From Haematobia irritans (lineage: Eukaryota; Arthropoda; Insecta; Diptera; Muscidae): a DNA stretch of 64,000 bases. The notes beneath the pieces are model-generated. The model had not been told where the DNA came from, did not search any database, and was given only the letters and a program-made list of their open reading frames with translations. Both the position numbers and the translations under genes were made by a program. The DNA lies in assembly GCF_050003625.1 (NCBI RefSeq), contig NC_134398.1, forward strand, positions 63,930,891-63,994,890. The letters run 5' to 3'. The stretch's first letter is position 1; each line of letters opens with the position of its first letter. Positions 1 to 11,245 of this stretch are shown piece after piece.

Positions 1-311
1 TAGTGTTTGAATAAACGTCTGCTGCCTTTCCTGAAGAAACACGGTTGTTCCGTACTGTCATTACGGTAAAAAGGTACGCCGCCAACAACGTGCAAGTGGT
101 TCCCAAGGACAAGAACCCTCCCAACACGCCAGAGCTCCGCCCAATTGAGAAATACTGGGCTATTGTCAAGCGGAACCTAAAGAAGACCAAAAAAACTGCT
201 AAGGACGAGCAGCAGTTAAAGGCAAACTGGCTTTCTGCGGCGAAGAAGGTGGACAAGGTGGCTGTACAAAATCTGATGGCAGGTGTCAAGCGTGAGGCCC
301 GGCAAGCCTAA
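1..311 (+). pseudogene. Tc1/mariner-superfamily transposase, C-terminal fragment
   Basis: The reading frame encodes the last part of an IS630/Tc1/mariner DDE transposase. The PPNTPELRPIEKYWAIVK stretch (about residues 25-42) is the conserved block holding the third catalytic acidic residue (the E of IEKYW), followed by a basic tail. The gene runs off the left edge. The first ~40 bases read as related protein (CLNKRLLPFLKKHG) in a different frame from the rest, so a deletion or frameshift has removed the segment expected to hold the second catalytic aspartate. A TTG codon near base 45 opens the long frame, but no true start is present. The fragment cannot be active. The superfamily assignment is firm; the exact family is not settled. 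Confidence 0.8.
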
Positions 312-407
312 CAGAATATTTTTCCTGAATTTTATACTAATTGAACTTGAAAAAGAAATTTAATTTGTGTTTTCCCTTGACCAAATTTTGACCGTATCAC
401 CCTTTAT
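312..407 (+). mobile_element. 3' end of the Tc1/mariner-type element
   Basis: After the transposase stop comes a short AT-rich trailer, then a terminal block ending in TTTTGACCGTATCACCCTTT. The same block recurs at about 14104-14133 next to unrelated sequence, which identifies it as a transposon terminus (probable terminal inverted repeat). The 5' partner would lie outside the window. Confidence 0.6.
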
Positions 408-1202
408 TGGTCACTATCAGTCTTTCCATCCGCAGATACGTTTTTACCTTTCCAATCACTTTACATCCGTCATAAGTAAGACAAACTTCGTTCATAAGCA
501 ATGAATTTTACTTCGAAGTAAAACTTTAGGGCGGATGTAATATTTTCTAGCAACCACTGCATTGGTTTTGTATTAGTTCTTCAGATGTGATACTATTTCA
601 GTACTTCGGATGTTTATTTAAAAATAAGGAAAACTTGGAAAAATTAAATCTTTCCTAAATTTTTTAAATGTTTATGTTTTCTTAAATTTTTATCTCTTCT
701 TTATTTTATCGCAAATTCTACGGCTACCAAGAAATGGATCGGTGCACTTTTTAAATATTTTTTGGATTGGTTTCTTGAGCGTCTTGCAACTTTTTAATAA
801 ATCTTTTATATTGATTTTTCAATCTACCGTTTCCATAGTGATAATATTTTCATTGCAAGATATTGCTGCATTGTTCGCCATCAATTACTCCCAAACATAC
901 ATAGCGCTCAAAATTCGGTATTTTGTATTCATTATGTTTTCATTCTTCAATGTTTTATTGCACAATTACGTGGTTAAAAGTCTTATTTCAGAATTTTGCT
1001 TCGACCATAAATTTTTTGTTAATAATTGAAACGCGTGGTGCTTGTTTGAAATTCCTTTTCAAATCTATAACAAAAAGAATAAATAAGCAGCATGAGTTTT
1101 TCATAAATTCAATAACGAATAATGCACTTAATTTTTTTCCATGGTCAACAGTTGGCAAAGGAGTGCAAGTCAAAATGATTATTATTGAAAACTCATAACT
1201 GA
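408..1202. other. AT-rich sequence, nothing recognised
   Basis: No coding region, RNA gene or repeat family of this window was recognised here. Short open frames are low-complexity (F, I, L, N-rich) and have no recognisable domain. Confidence 0.5.
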
Positions 1203-1490
1203 AAAAAGCAGGCTTGGTTCCAAAGATTTTGTCTGTACACTAATGATTTTGGTATTGATTCCGAGCCGAAGAATTAAGGACACATTTAAGACACGATTTT
1301 CTTTTAAATCTGAGTTATACGTACCTGATTCTAAGAAACCAATTTTTAATTTATTCGTTTTTAGTCGTTTTCTTAATGTGCTATCAAAGTCCATTAAAAA
1401 AGTTTCAATGATAACTTAAACTTTCATATTCAGATTTCAAGTAGAAATTATGCTATGTTTCAAGTGCAAAACATCTTTAAAATAAAGCGT
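1203..1490 (-). repeat. Degenerate copy of the GGATCC foldback family
   Basis: The block at about 1211-1276 (TTGGTTCCAAAGATTTTG, then GGTATTGATTCCGAGCC) matches the terminal ~80 bases of the elements at 2230-2811, 2916-3577 and 3964-4647. Similarity fades beyond about 1290, with a short match again near 1474. No terminus is preserved. Confidence 0.5.
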
Positions 1491-2229
1491 TAAAAAATCA
1501 TCTCTTATTTTCAAAAGCTTTTTGGCTTTGTACCCAAAATTCAAAAAGTCAACAATTTTAAAGACGGTTTCATTAACTTTGAAGATTTTTTTTCAGAAGT
1601 ATTAAAGTCAAGTTGACCTAAGTAAAATGAAATTTTCTTTCATATTAGGTCACCCAATTTTAAGTTCAATCACTTAGCTATAAGGACAAAATGACTTCAT
1701 TTAAAAGTTTATCGGCTTTTAGACAAGGAAAAATTTTAACACAAATGCGTCTACCCCTCGGAGATTCTTACCTGTGCCAGTTGACTTTTCTCTTCCATAT
1801 AAGTTCTTTTGAGAAAATTTTGCAAATTAAAGACAATGTTATGTTGAGTTTAAATGGAAAAAATATATTTATACAAAAATATGTGAATATTTTTTTTTCA
1901 AAAATTTTTGTTAAAAAAATTACCCGTTGGTGAGATTGGAACCATCGTTCCACATTTGTTGTTCGTAATAATAAAGAACATCACAATAAGTAGTTACAAT
2001 GTTATGCCTTGGTGTAAGATTACGATCATATCACAAACATCTTAATTGACGTTCAGAGCGAAAAATTTCATAATAAGAAAATAAAAGATTATAAGAAAAT
2101 AAAAGTGTAATAAAAAATAAAAGTGTTTTTTTCATTTTTTAATTTCTTCATTAAATGAACTTCCAAGGCAAAACTTCTACAGCAATGCAAACGATCGAAA
2201 AACGGAGTACAACCATTTCGTAAATGACA
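1491..2229. other. AT-rich sequence, nothing recognised
   Basis: No gene or defined repeat was identified. The sequence is rich in A/T runs and short direct repeats such as AATAAAAG. Confidence 0.4.
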
Positions 2230-2811
2230 CACTGAAAAAAACAGTGAACCCACTAGGAAGAAAACTTTTGATTAATTTTAGAAAATTTTGAATATTTTTA
2301 GAAAATTTTAACTAAACAGTATTACAAGCGCTGGCATCACCCCGATATCACAAAATTAAGTAAACATTTTTCGACAAATTCAAGAAAATAAATATATAAT
2401 AATCTTTCCTTAAAGTGAAGAAAAACATGTTCGATTTAAAGAAATCGTCTTTAATTGAACATTTCGCTTTAAATTTAGGCAAAGATTTATTTCAAGTATT
2501 TTGCATTTTTGTTATTATTTTTTTTTTTGTGATTATGAAAACATTTTTAACTTTGAACAATTTCTTATATTTTGGATTTTTAAACTGGTATTTGTTTGTA
2601 CGTGAATAGATTTAATAATTATCGCAAAAAGAAAATTAAAATTCGATCAATTAAAATTAGGATACATATCTATATCCTAATTAGCTATAGAATTAAAGTT
2701 AGTTTAAAAAATGTCTTTATTTTAAAGAAGCCTCATCTTTAGCTCGGAATTAATACCAACATCATGAAGGGGAGGTCAAAATCTTTGGATCCAAGTACAT
2801 TTTTTTGAGTG
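2230..2811 (+). mobile_element. Non-autonomous CACTG...GAGTG-ended element (copy 1, probably composite)
   Basis: The left end (CACTGAAAAAAACAGTGAAC) and the next ~165 bases match the reverse complement of about 9245-9444. The right part matches the GGATCC-family copies at 2916-3577 and 3964-4647, ending TTTTTTTGAGTG followed by TA. The ends are thus short inverted repeats of the CACTS-A(n) type, and there is no coding capacity. The element may be one copy or two related elements fused. Helitron-like sequence resumes directly after it. Confidence 0.55.
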
Positions 2812-2915
2812 TATGAACCCTCCAACATGGATTGCAAAGTAATCGAATTATTTGCTTGCAAAAATTATTCGACATATGTCCATAATTTTATATAGCCAAG
2901 ATATAAACGAATCCC

Positions 2916-3577
2916 CACACGGAAACAAATATTTACTTGATATTAAAGATTATGCATCTTAAATTTTAGGATGCGAAATTTACAAAATATTACGGACAAA
3001 TTTCTTTAAAATAATGACATTTTAATTAAATTAAAGTAATCTTTGCTTAACATTTTTTCATTAAATTTAGGACACAAATTTTCTGAATTTGCGTCCCTCC
3101 GTTAAAGTCGCATGTCTTTGAACAAAGCCTAATTTTCCTTAAAGTAAAGAAACACATTTTCGATTTAAAGAATCCTTAAATTAACTGAAATATTGAAACT
3201 TTAGATTTAAGTTAAAAACGCTTCAAATATAGGCTAAGACTTATTTTAAGGATTTAGCGTCTTTGGTTTAAAGTTTTTTTTTTTTTTTGGAATTAAGAAA
3301 ACATTTTTTACTTTGAAGTATCCGTTATAATTTGGATTTTAAACTGGTATTTGTTTGTATGTGAGTACCTTTATTAATAACTCCGCGAAAAGGGAATGAA
3401 AAATTGATAAATGAGATCTGTATCTTAATTTTAATTTTATTGGTCCTAGATTTAAAGGCAGATAGGTCACTAAAAATTTCTTTATTTTAAAGAAGCAGCA
3501 TCTTTGGCTCGGAATCAATACCAAAATCCTTAAGGCAAGGTCAAAATCTTTGGATCCAAGTAAACTTTTTTTGAGTG
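2916..3577 (+). mobile_element. GGATCC foldback element, copy 2
   Basis: About 660 bp with no coding capacity, ending in TGGATCCAAG and TTTTTTTGAGTG. It is nearly a reverse complement of 3964-4647, so the two form a large inverted repeat around ~390 bp of Helitron sequence. Internal landmarks shared by all copies are a T-run followed by GGAATTAAGAAAAC and the phrase CATCTTTGGCTCGGAAT. Confidence 0.65.
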
Positions 3578-3963
3578 CAGATTTGACTTCTGGTGCTTAG
3601 AACAGAAAATTTCATCCGATCCCGTTGTAATTTGAGGCATGATGTCCGTATATATCTTCTAACAATCGTGAAAAAATGTGTCCATATCGGTTCATAATTA
3701 TATATAGCCCTATGTAAGCCGATCGCCAAATTTATTATAGTAAGCCGCGTCGATGAACAAATTCTATCCTAACAGGTTGACGGTTTACGATGTCAGTATA
3801 CACTATCTGACAGCCATGCAAAAATATGTCCTTATCGGTTCAAAGTTATATATAGACTCCTCTCATAAATCAATAACGGAAGTGGCTTCCATTCAATCTG
3901 CCTTTTTTTATCTAACTTAGACTCCATTTGGCCTAACTTACAATGGCATATAAAATTAGCCCA

Positions 3964-4647
3964 CACTAAAAAAAAAATTGTTGGATGCAAAGATTTTGAC
4001 CTATGATTTTGGCATTGATTCCGAGCCAAAGATTCGACTTCTTTAAAATAAAGATATTTTTCAGCGATATATCTGGATTTAAATCTAGGATCAATAAAAT
4101 TAAATTTAGGACACAGATGTCATTTATCAACTTTTCATTGTTTTTTTCGCGGTATATTAATTCATATTCATAATATATTCACATACAAACAAATGCGAGT
4201 TAAAAAATTCAAATTTTAACAGATACTGCAAAGTTACAAATGTTTTCTTAATTCCAAAAAAAAAAAAACTTTAAACCAAAGATGCTAAATCCTCAAAAAA
4301 AGTCTTAGCCTATATATGAAGCATTTTTATCTTAAATCTAACGATTCAATATTTCAGTTAATTTAAGAACGATTTCTTTAAATCAAAAATGTGTTTCCTT
4401 ACTTTGAGGGAAATTGGCCTTAGTTCAAAGACATATGACTTTAACAGAGGAATGCAAATTTTCAAAATGGGTGTCCCCAATTTAACAAAAAAAAAATTTT
4501 TTTTTTTGAAGCAAAGATTATAAACTTTATTTTAATTAATATTTCATTAATTTGAAGAAATTTTTCCTTAATATTTTATAAATTGTGCATCCTAAAATTT
4601 GGGTTCCTTAATCTTTAATACCACGTAAATATATTTTTTTTTCAGTG
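3964..4647 (-). mobile_element. GGATCC foldback element, copy 3 (inverted)
   Basis: Inverted relative to copy 2. It begins CACTAAAAAAAAA and ends TTTTTTCAGTG, giving imperfect inverted repeats at its ends. The internal order of landmarks is the exact reverse of copy 2. Single-stranded folding of 2916-4647 would give a very long hairpin. Confidence 0.65.
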
Positions 4648-4777
4648 TAACTTACGATTGAATATACAATGTTAACAATTTTTTATAACAGTCTTTAGTA
4701 GAACTTTGTACGTAATCCATGGTTGAGTATATATAAAATTCAACCTGGCCGAATATTCGGCTTATTTTTACAAATGG

Positions 4778-5080
4778 AAGCCACCGTGGTGCAATGGATA
4801 GCATGCCCGCCTTGCATACACAATGTCGTGGGTTCGATTCCTGCTTCGACCGAACACCAAAAAGTTTTTCAGCGGTGGATTATCCCACCTCAGTAATGCT
4901 GGTGACATTTCTGAGGGTTTCAAAGCTTCTCTAAGTGGTTTCACTGCAATATGGAACGCCGTTCTGACTGGCCTATAAAAAAGAGGTCCTTTGTCATTGA
5001 GCTTACAATGGAATCGGGCAGCACTCAGTGATAAGAGAGGTTCACCAATGCGGTATCTAAGGGCTGCCACTTAACCTACA
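4778..5080 (+). mobile_element. tRNA-derived SINE
   Basis: The 5' ~73 bases (4781-4853) are tRNA-like: an A-box-like TGGTGCAATGGATAGC and a B-box GGTTCGATTCC at near-tRNA spacing, so an internal RNA polymerase III promoter is likely. An unrelated body follows, and the element ends GGGCTGCCACTTAACCTA. That tail matches the 3' end of the RNase-H LINE family at 33906, 47024 and 53707. A second, inverted copy lies at 61547-61893. There is no protein coding. Confidence 0.85.
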
Positions 5081-5855
5081 AGTGTTTTAAAATTACCTTC
5101 ATTTATCTAACGATTTTATTTAAATTTTGCATAATGTTAGGAGCATTTAAGTTCAATAACATACATATATCACCTGAGTTATTTTACTTGGCCTCTTTAG
5201 TTTAAAATTCAGTTTCGGAAAATAGTTAAATTTTTAAGAATTTATTTACATGTCTTTAAAAGATGAAATTAACAGTATTATTCACACTACTATTTGCTCA
5301 ACTTCTTCCCACCCATTGTTCGTCAACGAAAAATTTTCTGTGTGCAACTTTTAACGAAAGCTGAAGTAGGAGGACAAAGTTAAATTATGATGACGATTAC
5401 ACAAGTTAATGTTTGAAAAGATTTGCCTTATGGTCTGCTGTATTTGTTCAAAGAAATCTTGTCGTAGAGTTAATTAAATTTACCTCAAAACACCAATAAA
5501 ACCACAATAAAAAAAAAATTTGTATGAAAAACTTTATCAACTTTATTGTACAATCTTCACTTTGCGGTTTTTATATTAAAGGAAATATCCAACAATACTC
5601 TCGTTGCTTGTAAGCACTTTTTTGAGTGCTTGTATGTGCGTGTGAGTTAATGCGATAGTCTGTGGTTTGATTAAATATTTTTCTCAGACTTAATCAAGCT
5701 TATCGAATGAGTCAAGTTTTACTATCAAGGGATAATAATGTTGTCTTCGTTGGAAAGAATTTGTTTTGAATTATAATAAGAATTATATTAGAGTATACTT
5801 TTGAAATAGTTTAAATCTTTCTTCGAAGTAGTTTGATAAGAAACATAATTTTAGA
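5081..5855. other. Intergenic, nothing recognised
   Basis: AT-rich sequence without a supported gene and without matches to the repeat families recognised elsewhere in the window. Confidence 0.4.
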
Positions 5856-6758
5856 ACAAGTATATACGGCGGCTGTAAGTTCGGCCAGGCCAAATGTTAT
5901 GTACCCTCCACCATGGATTGCGTAGAAACTTCTAATAAAGATTGTCACCCACAATCGAATTACTTGGGGTGTGGTAATACTTGCCGATGGCAAGGTATCT
6001 TAAAATTTCTTAACTTCATCTTCTAAATTGTAAGTTCATACGCGATATATATTTGACAAAAAAGGAAAATTAAAACTTTTGCGCAATAATTAGAGAATTT
6101 GGCATGGTTGTTAGCGACCATATACTACCGCAATGTACCAAAATTTCAACCGAATCGGATGAAATTTGCTCCTCCAAGAGGCTCCAAAACTAAATCTGGG
6201 GATCGGTTTATATACACTCAAAAAAAAGTGAACTCTCTATTTCACTAAAGCCAATTTAACTTTCGTTTAGTTCATGGAATTATTATGTTAGGAGAAAGTT
6301 TCCTCTACTCTAATAAATTTTTGTGCACGTTAGTTAAATTAACTAAAACCGAGGAAAAAAATATACACAAATGAAAGATAAAGATTAACTAAATTCATGT
6401 CTTCCACAAAATAGTTCAATATTTCTTAAAATTTGTAAATTTTACTACACCCTCAAAAAAATCGCTTCTTTAACATATGTTCCAAACATATTTTGCAGGA
6501 AGCACATATATTATTGGATACTGCCGAAACATTAATATGTTTGTTTTATGTGAACATTATATGTTTGGAAGCATTTTGAGCCCAAAAGTATTATATGCTT
6601 GGAAGAATTTTTCCTAAAGACGATTGTGCTAATTGCCTAACATACTCGTAATTTTCACTTCCACGAAATATTTTAGTTCTTGACACCTTTTTCTGTAATA
6701 CAAATAATGTTGAATAAATTATTCACTTTTATAACTTTTTCTAAATTTTACCTTTCGC

Positions 6759-6837
6759 CTGCACGGAGAATCGAACCGAGGACCATACAGTTTGTAAGCC
6801 CACACACTATCAACTGGACTACGTAGCTGTTATAGTC
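6759..6837 (-). repeat. tRNA-like block (SINE head, second type)
   Basis: Read on the minus strand it has an A-box-like TAGTCCAGTTGATAGTGTG, then GGTTCGATTCTCCGTGCAG as B-box and T-arm. The trailing AAAGGTAAAATT is shared with the plus-strand block at 63210-63265. The 5' half does not give a convincing tRNA clover-leaf, so it is a tRNA-derived repeat rather than a functional tRNA gene. Confidence 0.5.
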
Positions 6838-6945
6838 ACCAGTAGATAATTATCGTTATAAGTCACATTTATATAGCATAGTTTGCAGCGCCCACGAGCC
6901 CATGCAAACATAACATTATTTAACAGAAACATACATTTGTTTGCC

Positions 6946-7020
6946 ACGTGGAGCAGTGGTTAGCATGTCTGCCTTGCATGCAAAGGGTCGTGGATTCAAT
7001 CCCTGCTCCGACCGAACACT
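6946..7020 (+). mobile_element. tRNA-derived SINE head, truncated
   Basis: This is the same tRNA-like head as at 4778 and 61547: GGAGCAGTGGTTAGCATG as A-box, GGATTCAATCCC as B-box, then CTCCGACCGAACAC. The body is cut off by the Helitron derivative that starts immediately downstream. Confidence 0.65.
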
Positions 7021-7021
7021 T

Positions 7022-7990
7022 TTTATACCCACCACCATAGAATGGTGATGGGGGTATAATAAGTTTGTCATTCCGTTTGTAACACATCGAAATATCGATG
7101 TCCGACTATATAAAGTATATATATTCTTGATCAGGGAGAAATTCTAAGACGATATAACGATGTCCGTCTGTCCGTCTGTCTGTCTGTCTGTTGTAATCAT
7201 GCTACGGTCTTCAATAATGGAGCAATCGTGCTGAAATTTTGCACAAACTCGTCTTTTGTCTGCAGGCAGGTCAAGTTCGAAGATGGGCTATATCGGTCCA
7301 GGTTTTTATATAGTCCCCATATAAACCGACCTCCCGATTTGGGATCTTGGACTTATAGAAATCGTAGTTTTTATCCAATTTGCCTGAAATTTGAAATCTA
7401 GAGGTATTTTTTGACCATAAAGAGGTGTGCCAAAAATGGTGAGTATCGGTCCATATTTTGGTATAGCCCCCATAAGAACGATCTCCCGATTTAACTCCTT
7501 GGGTTTCTAGAAACCGTAGTTTTTATCTGATTTGCCTGAATTTGTAAATATTCTGATATTTTAGGCTCACAAAAACGTGTATCGGATTAAGTTTTTATCG
7601 GTCCATTTGATAATGCCTCCATATAGACCGACTTCACTTCTTGACGGTGTAGAAGGCGCACTGATCATGAAAATTGCTTGAAACTCAATGTAAAATTTCC
7701 AGATTTTACTTCCACAGATTTAAGATTTCAAATTAAGACGTTATTTTATAATTTTCTTGCACACTTACAAGAGATGTTAATGATTCCTCTAAAACTCAAA
7801 CAAAAATAGTTCTTATAAATCCATAATCTGATATAGTCCTCATAGGTGAAATCTTTAAATTTATCTTCGGGAAGTGTCCTCAAGTCCTCAAGCCCTCCTG
7901 AAATTTCAAAGGAAACCCTAATATTTGGTTCATGGTGGTGGGTATTTAAGATTCGGCCCGGCCGAACTTAGTGCTGTATATACTTGTTTT
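7022..7990 (+). mobile_element. Full-length DINE-1/mini-me-like Helitron derivative
   Basis: It starts TTTTTATACCCACCACCATAG. The hallmark TATAAAGTATATATATTC / TTGATCAGG follows, then a GTCCGTCTGTCTG microsatellite (about 7160-7192). It ends with the hairpin TTCGGCCCGGCCGAA and then TATACTTGTT. This order is that of known fly DINE-1/mini-me elements. It has no 153-bp array and no coding capacity; mobilisation would need a Rep/helicase supplied from elsewhere. Confidence 0.8.
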
Positions 7991-9160
7991 TTGTTTTTTT
8001 TTTTTTAATTTACACATTTATATTTATACTATATTAAATGTTTATAATGAAACTTCGAAATGTGGGTTATTAAAGATTTATAGCCAGTAACAGTGCTTGA
8101 TATAAACGAAATTGGCTGATTTTTTTGATAAAATATTATATTTTTATTGCAAAAATAACAATTTTGTAAAAAAAAACTGTTCTTGGTACAAAACCTTAAA
8201 ATTTGGAAGGAATTCAAAAACTCTAACAAAAGAAGAGTCGAGTATAAACATACATAAATAATTTTATAATATAAACATAAATTTATTTAGGCGTGAACAG
8301 TTTTTTACTAGCATTTAACACCATCCCTCTAATTTTTCATTAATAATTCATTTTAAAGAAAATAAACTTTTTAAATTGTTTTAGCTGCAAAACTCGAACT
8401 TAATGCCCGCTTTTATATATGAAGGTGTCCGTCAACTCCTCGTGGACTACTTATTAATAAAGAGGAACTAAACTTTGTTTTTATACATTTTACTGTGTAA
8501 TTTTTCACCATTTCCTCCTTATTTCAGTTTACTGTCCCAACTCTGAAAAGAGTATAGTGCCCTTTCGTTATTTTTATGAAGACCCCTGATTTCTTTTAAC
8601 GAACCAAGAAAAAAATTTTGCCCATAATGCCAAAATGATAAACAAAACACATGTCCACACATACATAAAATGCTGCTCTCTCAAGGCGAAAACATATGCT
8701 GTTTGTTTTTCAAATGTCTATTCTCTTGGTTCCGAATGTCTATTCTCTTTATTCAAATTAAATAATATTTAGACTTAAGCATATCAATTTTTTGGCCTTA
8801 TCATAAAACAGTTTTTCGAATCAACATACAAGCGGTTTCACAGAAATTGGTCTCTTTTGATTCTTTCGCTGTGTTATGTTGTCTATTTCTTTCTCTATAC
8901 TCTCTCTGTCGCTTTGAATAAAATATTACAACATATGTATGTTTAGTCGAAATATGTAAATTTATATATGTTTGCATGATTTTTATGAAACATTCATGCC
9001 CCAAACATAATATATTCTAACATATTAACATAGATGTCCCAAATATTTAGTGTTAGTTTAGGAACATTACATGTTTGCACTTAAATATATTGTGATTTAA
9101 AATAGTGCCCGAAATACATTTTGTTTATATCGGAACATATGAAAAACATATTTTTCTAAC
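7991..9160. other. Body of the nested element, no gene
   Basis: AT-rich body of the 6448-9164 element. Only short, compositionally biased open frames are present, plus repeated ATATGTTTG-type motifs near the right end (about 8930-9150). Confidence 0.4.
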
Positions 9161-9545
9161 AGTGTACCAATGCGTTCATCATGAACTTCGTATGTCACTT
9201 AAGACATTCTTGCAATTTTGAACTAAAATTTTTTCCTTCAAACTACAAAATTTTCTTTAACAAGTGAAAAAACTTAATTATATAAATTTTCTTGAATTTG
9301 TCGAAAAATATTAACTTATTTTTATGACATCGGCGTGATGCCAACGTTTGTTATACTGTTTAGTTAAAATTTTCTAAAAATATTCAAAATTTTCTAAAAT
9401 TAACCGAAATTTTTCTTCCTGGTGGGTTCACTGTTTTTTCAGTGTAGGGGCTATAAATAATTATGGGCCGATATGCCCCAATTTTTGCATGGTTGTTAAA
9501 GACCATATACTCATTTATAATTATGAACCGATATGGACCAATTAT

Positions 9546-9712
9546 TTCATAAAAAGAAAAATTTGGAAGAAATTTTCTTCGTAAAAAGAATGAAATATTT
9601 CGTACTTTTAATGAAAATTGTCTCTAGTTGTAAAACAATGACAAATTTCGTACTTTCAACGATATTTTTCGTTCTTTTTACGAAGAAAATTCTTTCGGTG
9701 AACTAAATGATT
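9546..9712. mobile_element. Short foldback element with TTCGTA arms
   Basis: The left arm (about 9569-9605, containing TTCTTCGTAAAAAGAATGAA) and the right arm (about 9650-9692, containing TTCGTTCTTTTTACGAAGAA) are inverted copies around a ~45-bp loop, forming a long imperfect hairpin. It has no coding capacity and sits between Helitron-derived sequence. Confidence 0.6.
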
Positions 9713-9852
9713 TCTCAACAATAAAAATCCTGCAGTACTACGATTCAAAAATTGTTATAAAATATATATAAACTATGATAATACAAGATATATTTCAATT
9801 TTAAAAGCAATATAATTCAAGTTATAAGTGTTTCAAGTCAAATTAATTAAAA

Positions 9853-9914
9853 CATGCATATACGACCAAAAGTTCAGCTAGGCGGAATCTTAAGTACCCT
9901 CCACCATTAATGCG

Positions 9915-9953
<39 letters not shown>

Positions 9954-10345
9954 GTAGAGCATTGTACTAAAGACTGTCATCGACAATCGAAAATGTCTTG
10001 TAACTTCTTGATATTGTTTCCTAAATTGTAAGTTAGTCTATATGGAGTTGATGTTCAATAAAAAAGCAGACTAAATGATGGACCAAGTTTCAAGTCGATA
10101 TTTTGTTTCTTTCCAAATTTTATTTATTTATTTAAAATTATAAACTTGTAAAATCTGGCGATCGGTTTTTGTCGGGGCTATACATAAATATAAATCGATA
10201 TCGACCAATATATAATTTTATATAATTATGAACATTTTCTGAATGGTTGTTAGAGGGCATGAACTAATATCACGTTCCGAATTTCATCCGATTAATTTTG
10301 CTCTACCAAGAGGCTCAACAGATCAAATCGGGGAGTTGGTTTATA
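9853..10345 (-). mobile_element. Decayed Helitron derivative with a GA microsatellite
   Basis: Degenerate versions of the 3' terminus (CATATACGACC...AAGTTCAGCTAGGCGG), the CCCTCCACCA block, the ATCGGTTTTTGTCGGGGCTAT block and the TGGTTGTTAGAGG block occur in the same order as in 14777-16528. A pure GA tract interrupts it at about 9916-9947. Confidence 0.65.
9916..9947. repeat. (GA)n microsatellite
   Basis: About 16 GA units lie inside the Helitron remnant, directly after the CCCTCCACCATTAATGCGTG block where the intact family has no repeat. Confidence 0.85.
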
Positions 10346-10486
10346 TTAGGATTCTTTGTCAAACAAGTTTCGTGTTCGTATCTTTATCCATTTAACTATT
10401 TCCAACAAGTGAGTAAAGTAGAAAGTCGGGCGGACGTGAATAGATACACAAAAAAACAGTTTATACATAAATTTGTATATTAAAAA

Positions 10487-10932
10487 AAACCAACAATAAC
10501 AAAACAAAAGGAATGAAGATAGAGGAAGCACGTTCAAAAACAAACCCAGACAACTACATTCAAATCGATGCTTTGAATTTGGCAAAGGAAAAGAAATATG
10601 CTTGCAAATTTGTTTAGGCAGTAGCCGACTATCAAACCTTTTTTCGGAAGGTTCAAGTGTAGTTCACTTTGGGTTGAGTGAATTACCTGAATTTATTCTG
10701 ATAATTGGTTGATAGTTTTGCTGCAAGTAGAAGATGATGATGAGGAATGTGGTAATTCCGAAACAGCTGTACATCCAACAATCTTGCAGTCTATAGGGCT
10801 TTGCCCAAATAAATTTGACAATCATACTTTTCCTCTGTTGGTTAAGCTACACTTGTAGTTTAGTCAATGCATGGTTTTAAGCTGAAATCAAAAACAACAA
10901 CAATGATCAAACCAACAATAACAAAACAAAAC
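10487..10932 (+). repeat. Dispersed repeat bounded by CCAACAATAACAAAACAAAA
   Basis: The phrase CCAACAATAACAAAACAAAA occurs at both ends (about 10489 and 10911) as a direct repeat. The interior (ATAGTTTTGCTGCAAGTAG, AATTCCGAAACAGCTGT, TATAGGGCTTTGCCCAAAT) recurs inverted at 56035-56365, and a degraded piece lies at 11125-11165. No protein was recognised. Confidence 0.55.
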
Positions 10933-11245
10933 GGATTTTTAAAAATTTATGGAGAGCTTTATGGATCTTTCTTATATTGCAAAAAACGAGCTTTAAAAAT
11001 TCAATATGTCCAAAAACAGAAATATAGTAGAAACGTGTTTAAAGCTCATTCTTTGCAATATACGAATTCTTTAGCAATATACTATAATAATTGAAATGAA
11101 TAGATCATCCGATAAAGGGAACTGATGAGGATGTGGAAATCCGAAATAGCTGTCTTCCCAACCATTTTGGACAAAATTTTTGCATTTCCATAACATCATA
11201 ATAAATAATGAGTAAAGATAGGCTCATATATATGAGTGCAATATT
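10933..11245. other. Spacer with a degraded repeat fragment
   Basis: No gene. The piece at about 11125-11165 (GATGTGGAAATCCGAAATAG) resembles the interior of the 10487-10932 repeat. Confidence 0.35.

Larger units (their letters stand above)
2814..4771 (+). mobile_element. Helitron (DINE-like) remnant split by two foldback elements
   Basis: Three pieces (2814-2915, 3578-3963, 4648-4771) carry the diagnostic phrases of this window's Helitron derivatives: a CCCTCCA-CATGGATTGC block, tATCGGTTCAnAnTTATATATAG blocks, and a 3' end with CAACCTGGCCGAATATTCGG, a degraded GGCC hairpin. The pieces are separated by two GGATCC-family elements, which therefore inserted later. Confidence 0.6.
6448..9164. 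mobile_element. Nested TA-flanked element rich in ATATGTTTGG-type motifs
   Basis: It begins CACCCTCAAAAAAATCGC and ends with TTTTTCTAACAGTG; TA flanks both ends. Sub-terminal sequence is crowded with inverted ACATATGTTCC / ATGTTTGGAA motifs. It holds a minus-strand tRNA-like block (about 6759-6837), a SINE head (6946-7020) and a complete Helitron derivative (7022-7990). A related element lies at 62851-63300. There is no transposase. Confidence 0.55.
6215..9444. mobile_element. TA-flanked element with CACTC/CAGTG ends, inserted in a Helitron repeat
   Basis: The left end CACTCAAAAAAAAGTGAAC and the right end GTTCACTGTTTTTTCAGTG are imperfect inverted repeats. TA dinucleotides flank both (6213-6214 and 9445-9446), and removing the element restores the Helitron unit apart from one base. 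TA duplication is typical of Tc1/mariner-type elements. No transposase is present. The right ~200 bp recurs at 2230-2400 and 12415-12640. A second element (6448-9164) is nested inside. Confidence 0.65.
5856..9545 (-). mobile_element. Helitron (DINE-like) derivative interrupted by a 3.2-kb nested insertion
   Basis: The element's 3' terminus lies at the left (ACAAGTATATACGG, then a degraded AAGTTCGGCCAGGCC hairpin), so it reads on the minus strand. It runs to about 6212 (GGGGATCGGTTTATA) and resumes at 9447 (GGGGCTATAAATAATTATGG), exactly as in intact 153-bp repeat units elsewhere. The 6215-9444 element is inserted inside the unit. Confidence 0.7.

Noticed and set aside
1768..1953. Low-complexity open frames between 0.7 and 3.7 kb
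   Set aside because: Rich in Phe, Ile, Lys and Asn, short, overlapping on both strands and without family resemblance; expected by chance in AT-rich DNA.
4781..4853. A tRNA gene with A and B boxes
   Set aside because: The arms do not give a sound clover-leaf, and the block is fused to a repeat body with a second copy at 61547-61893, so it is a SINE head.
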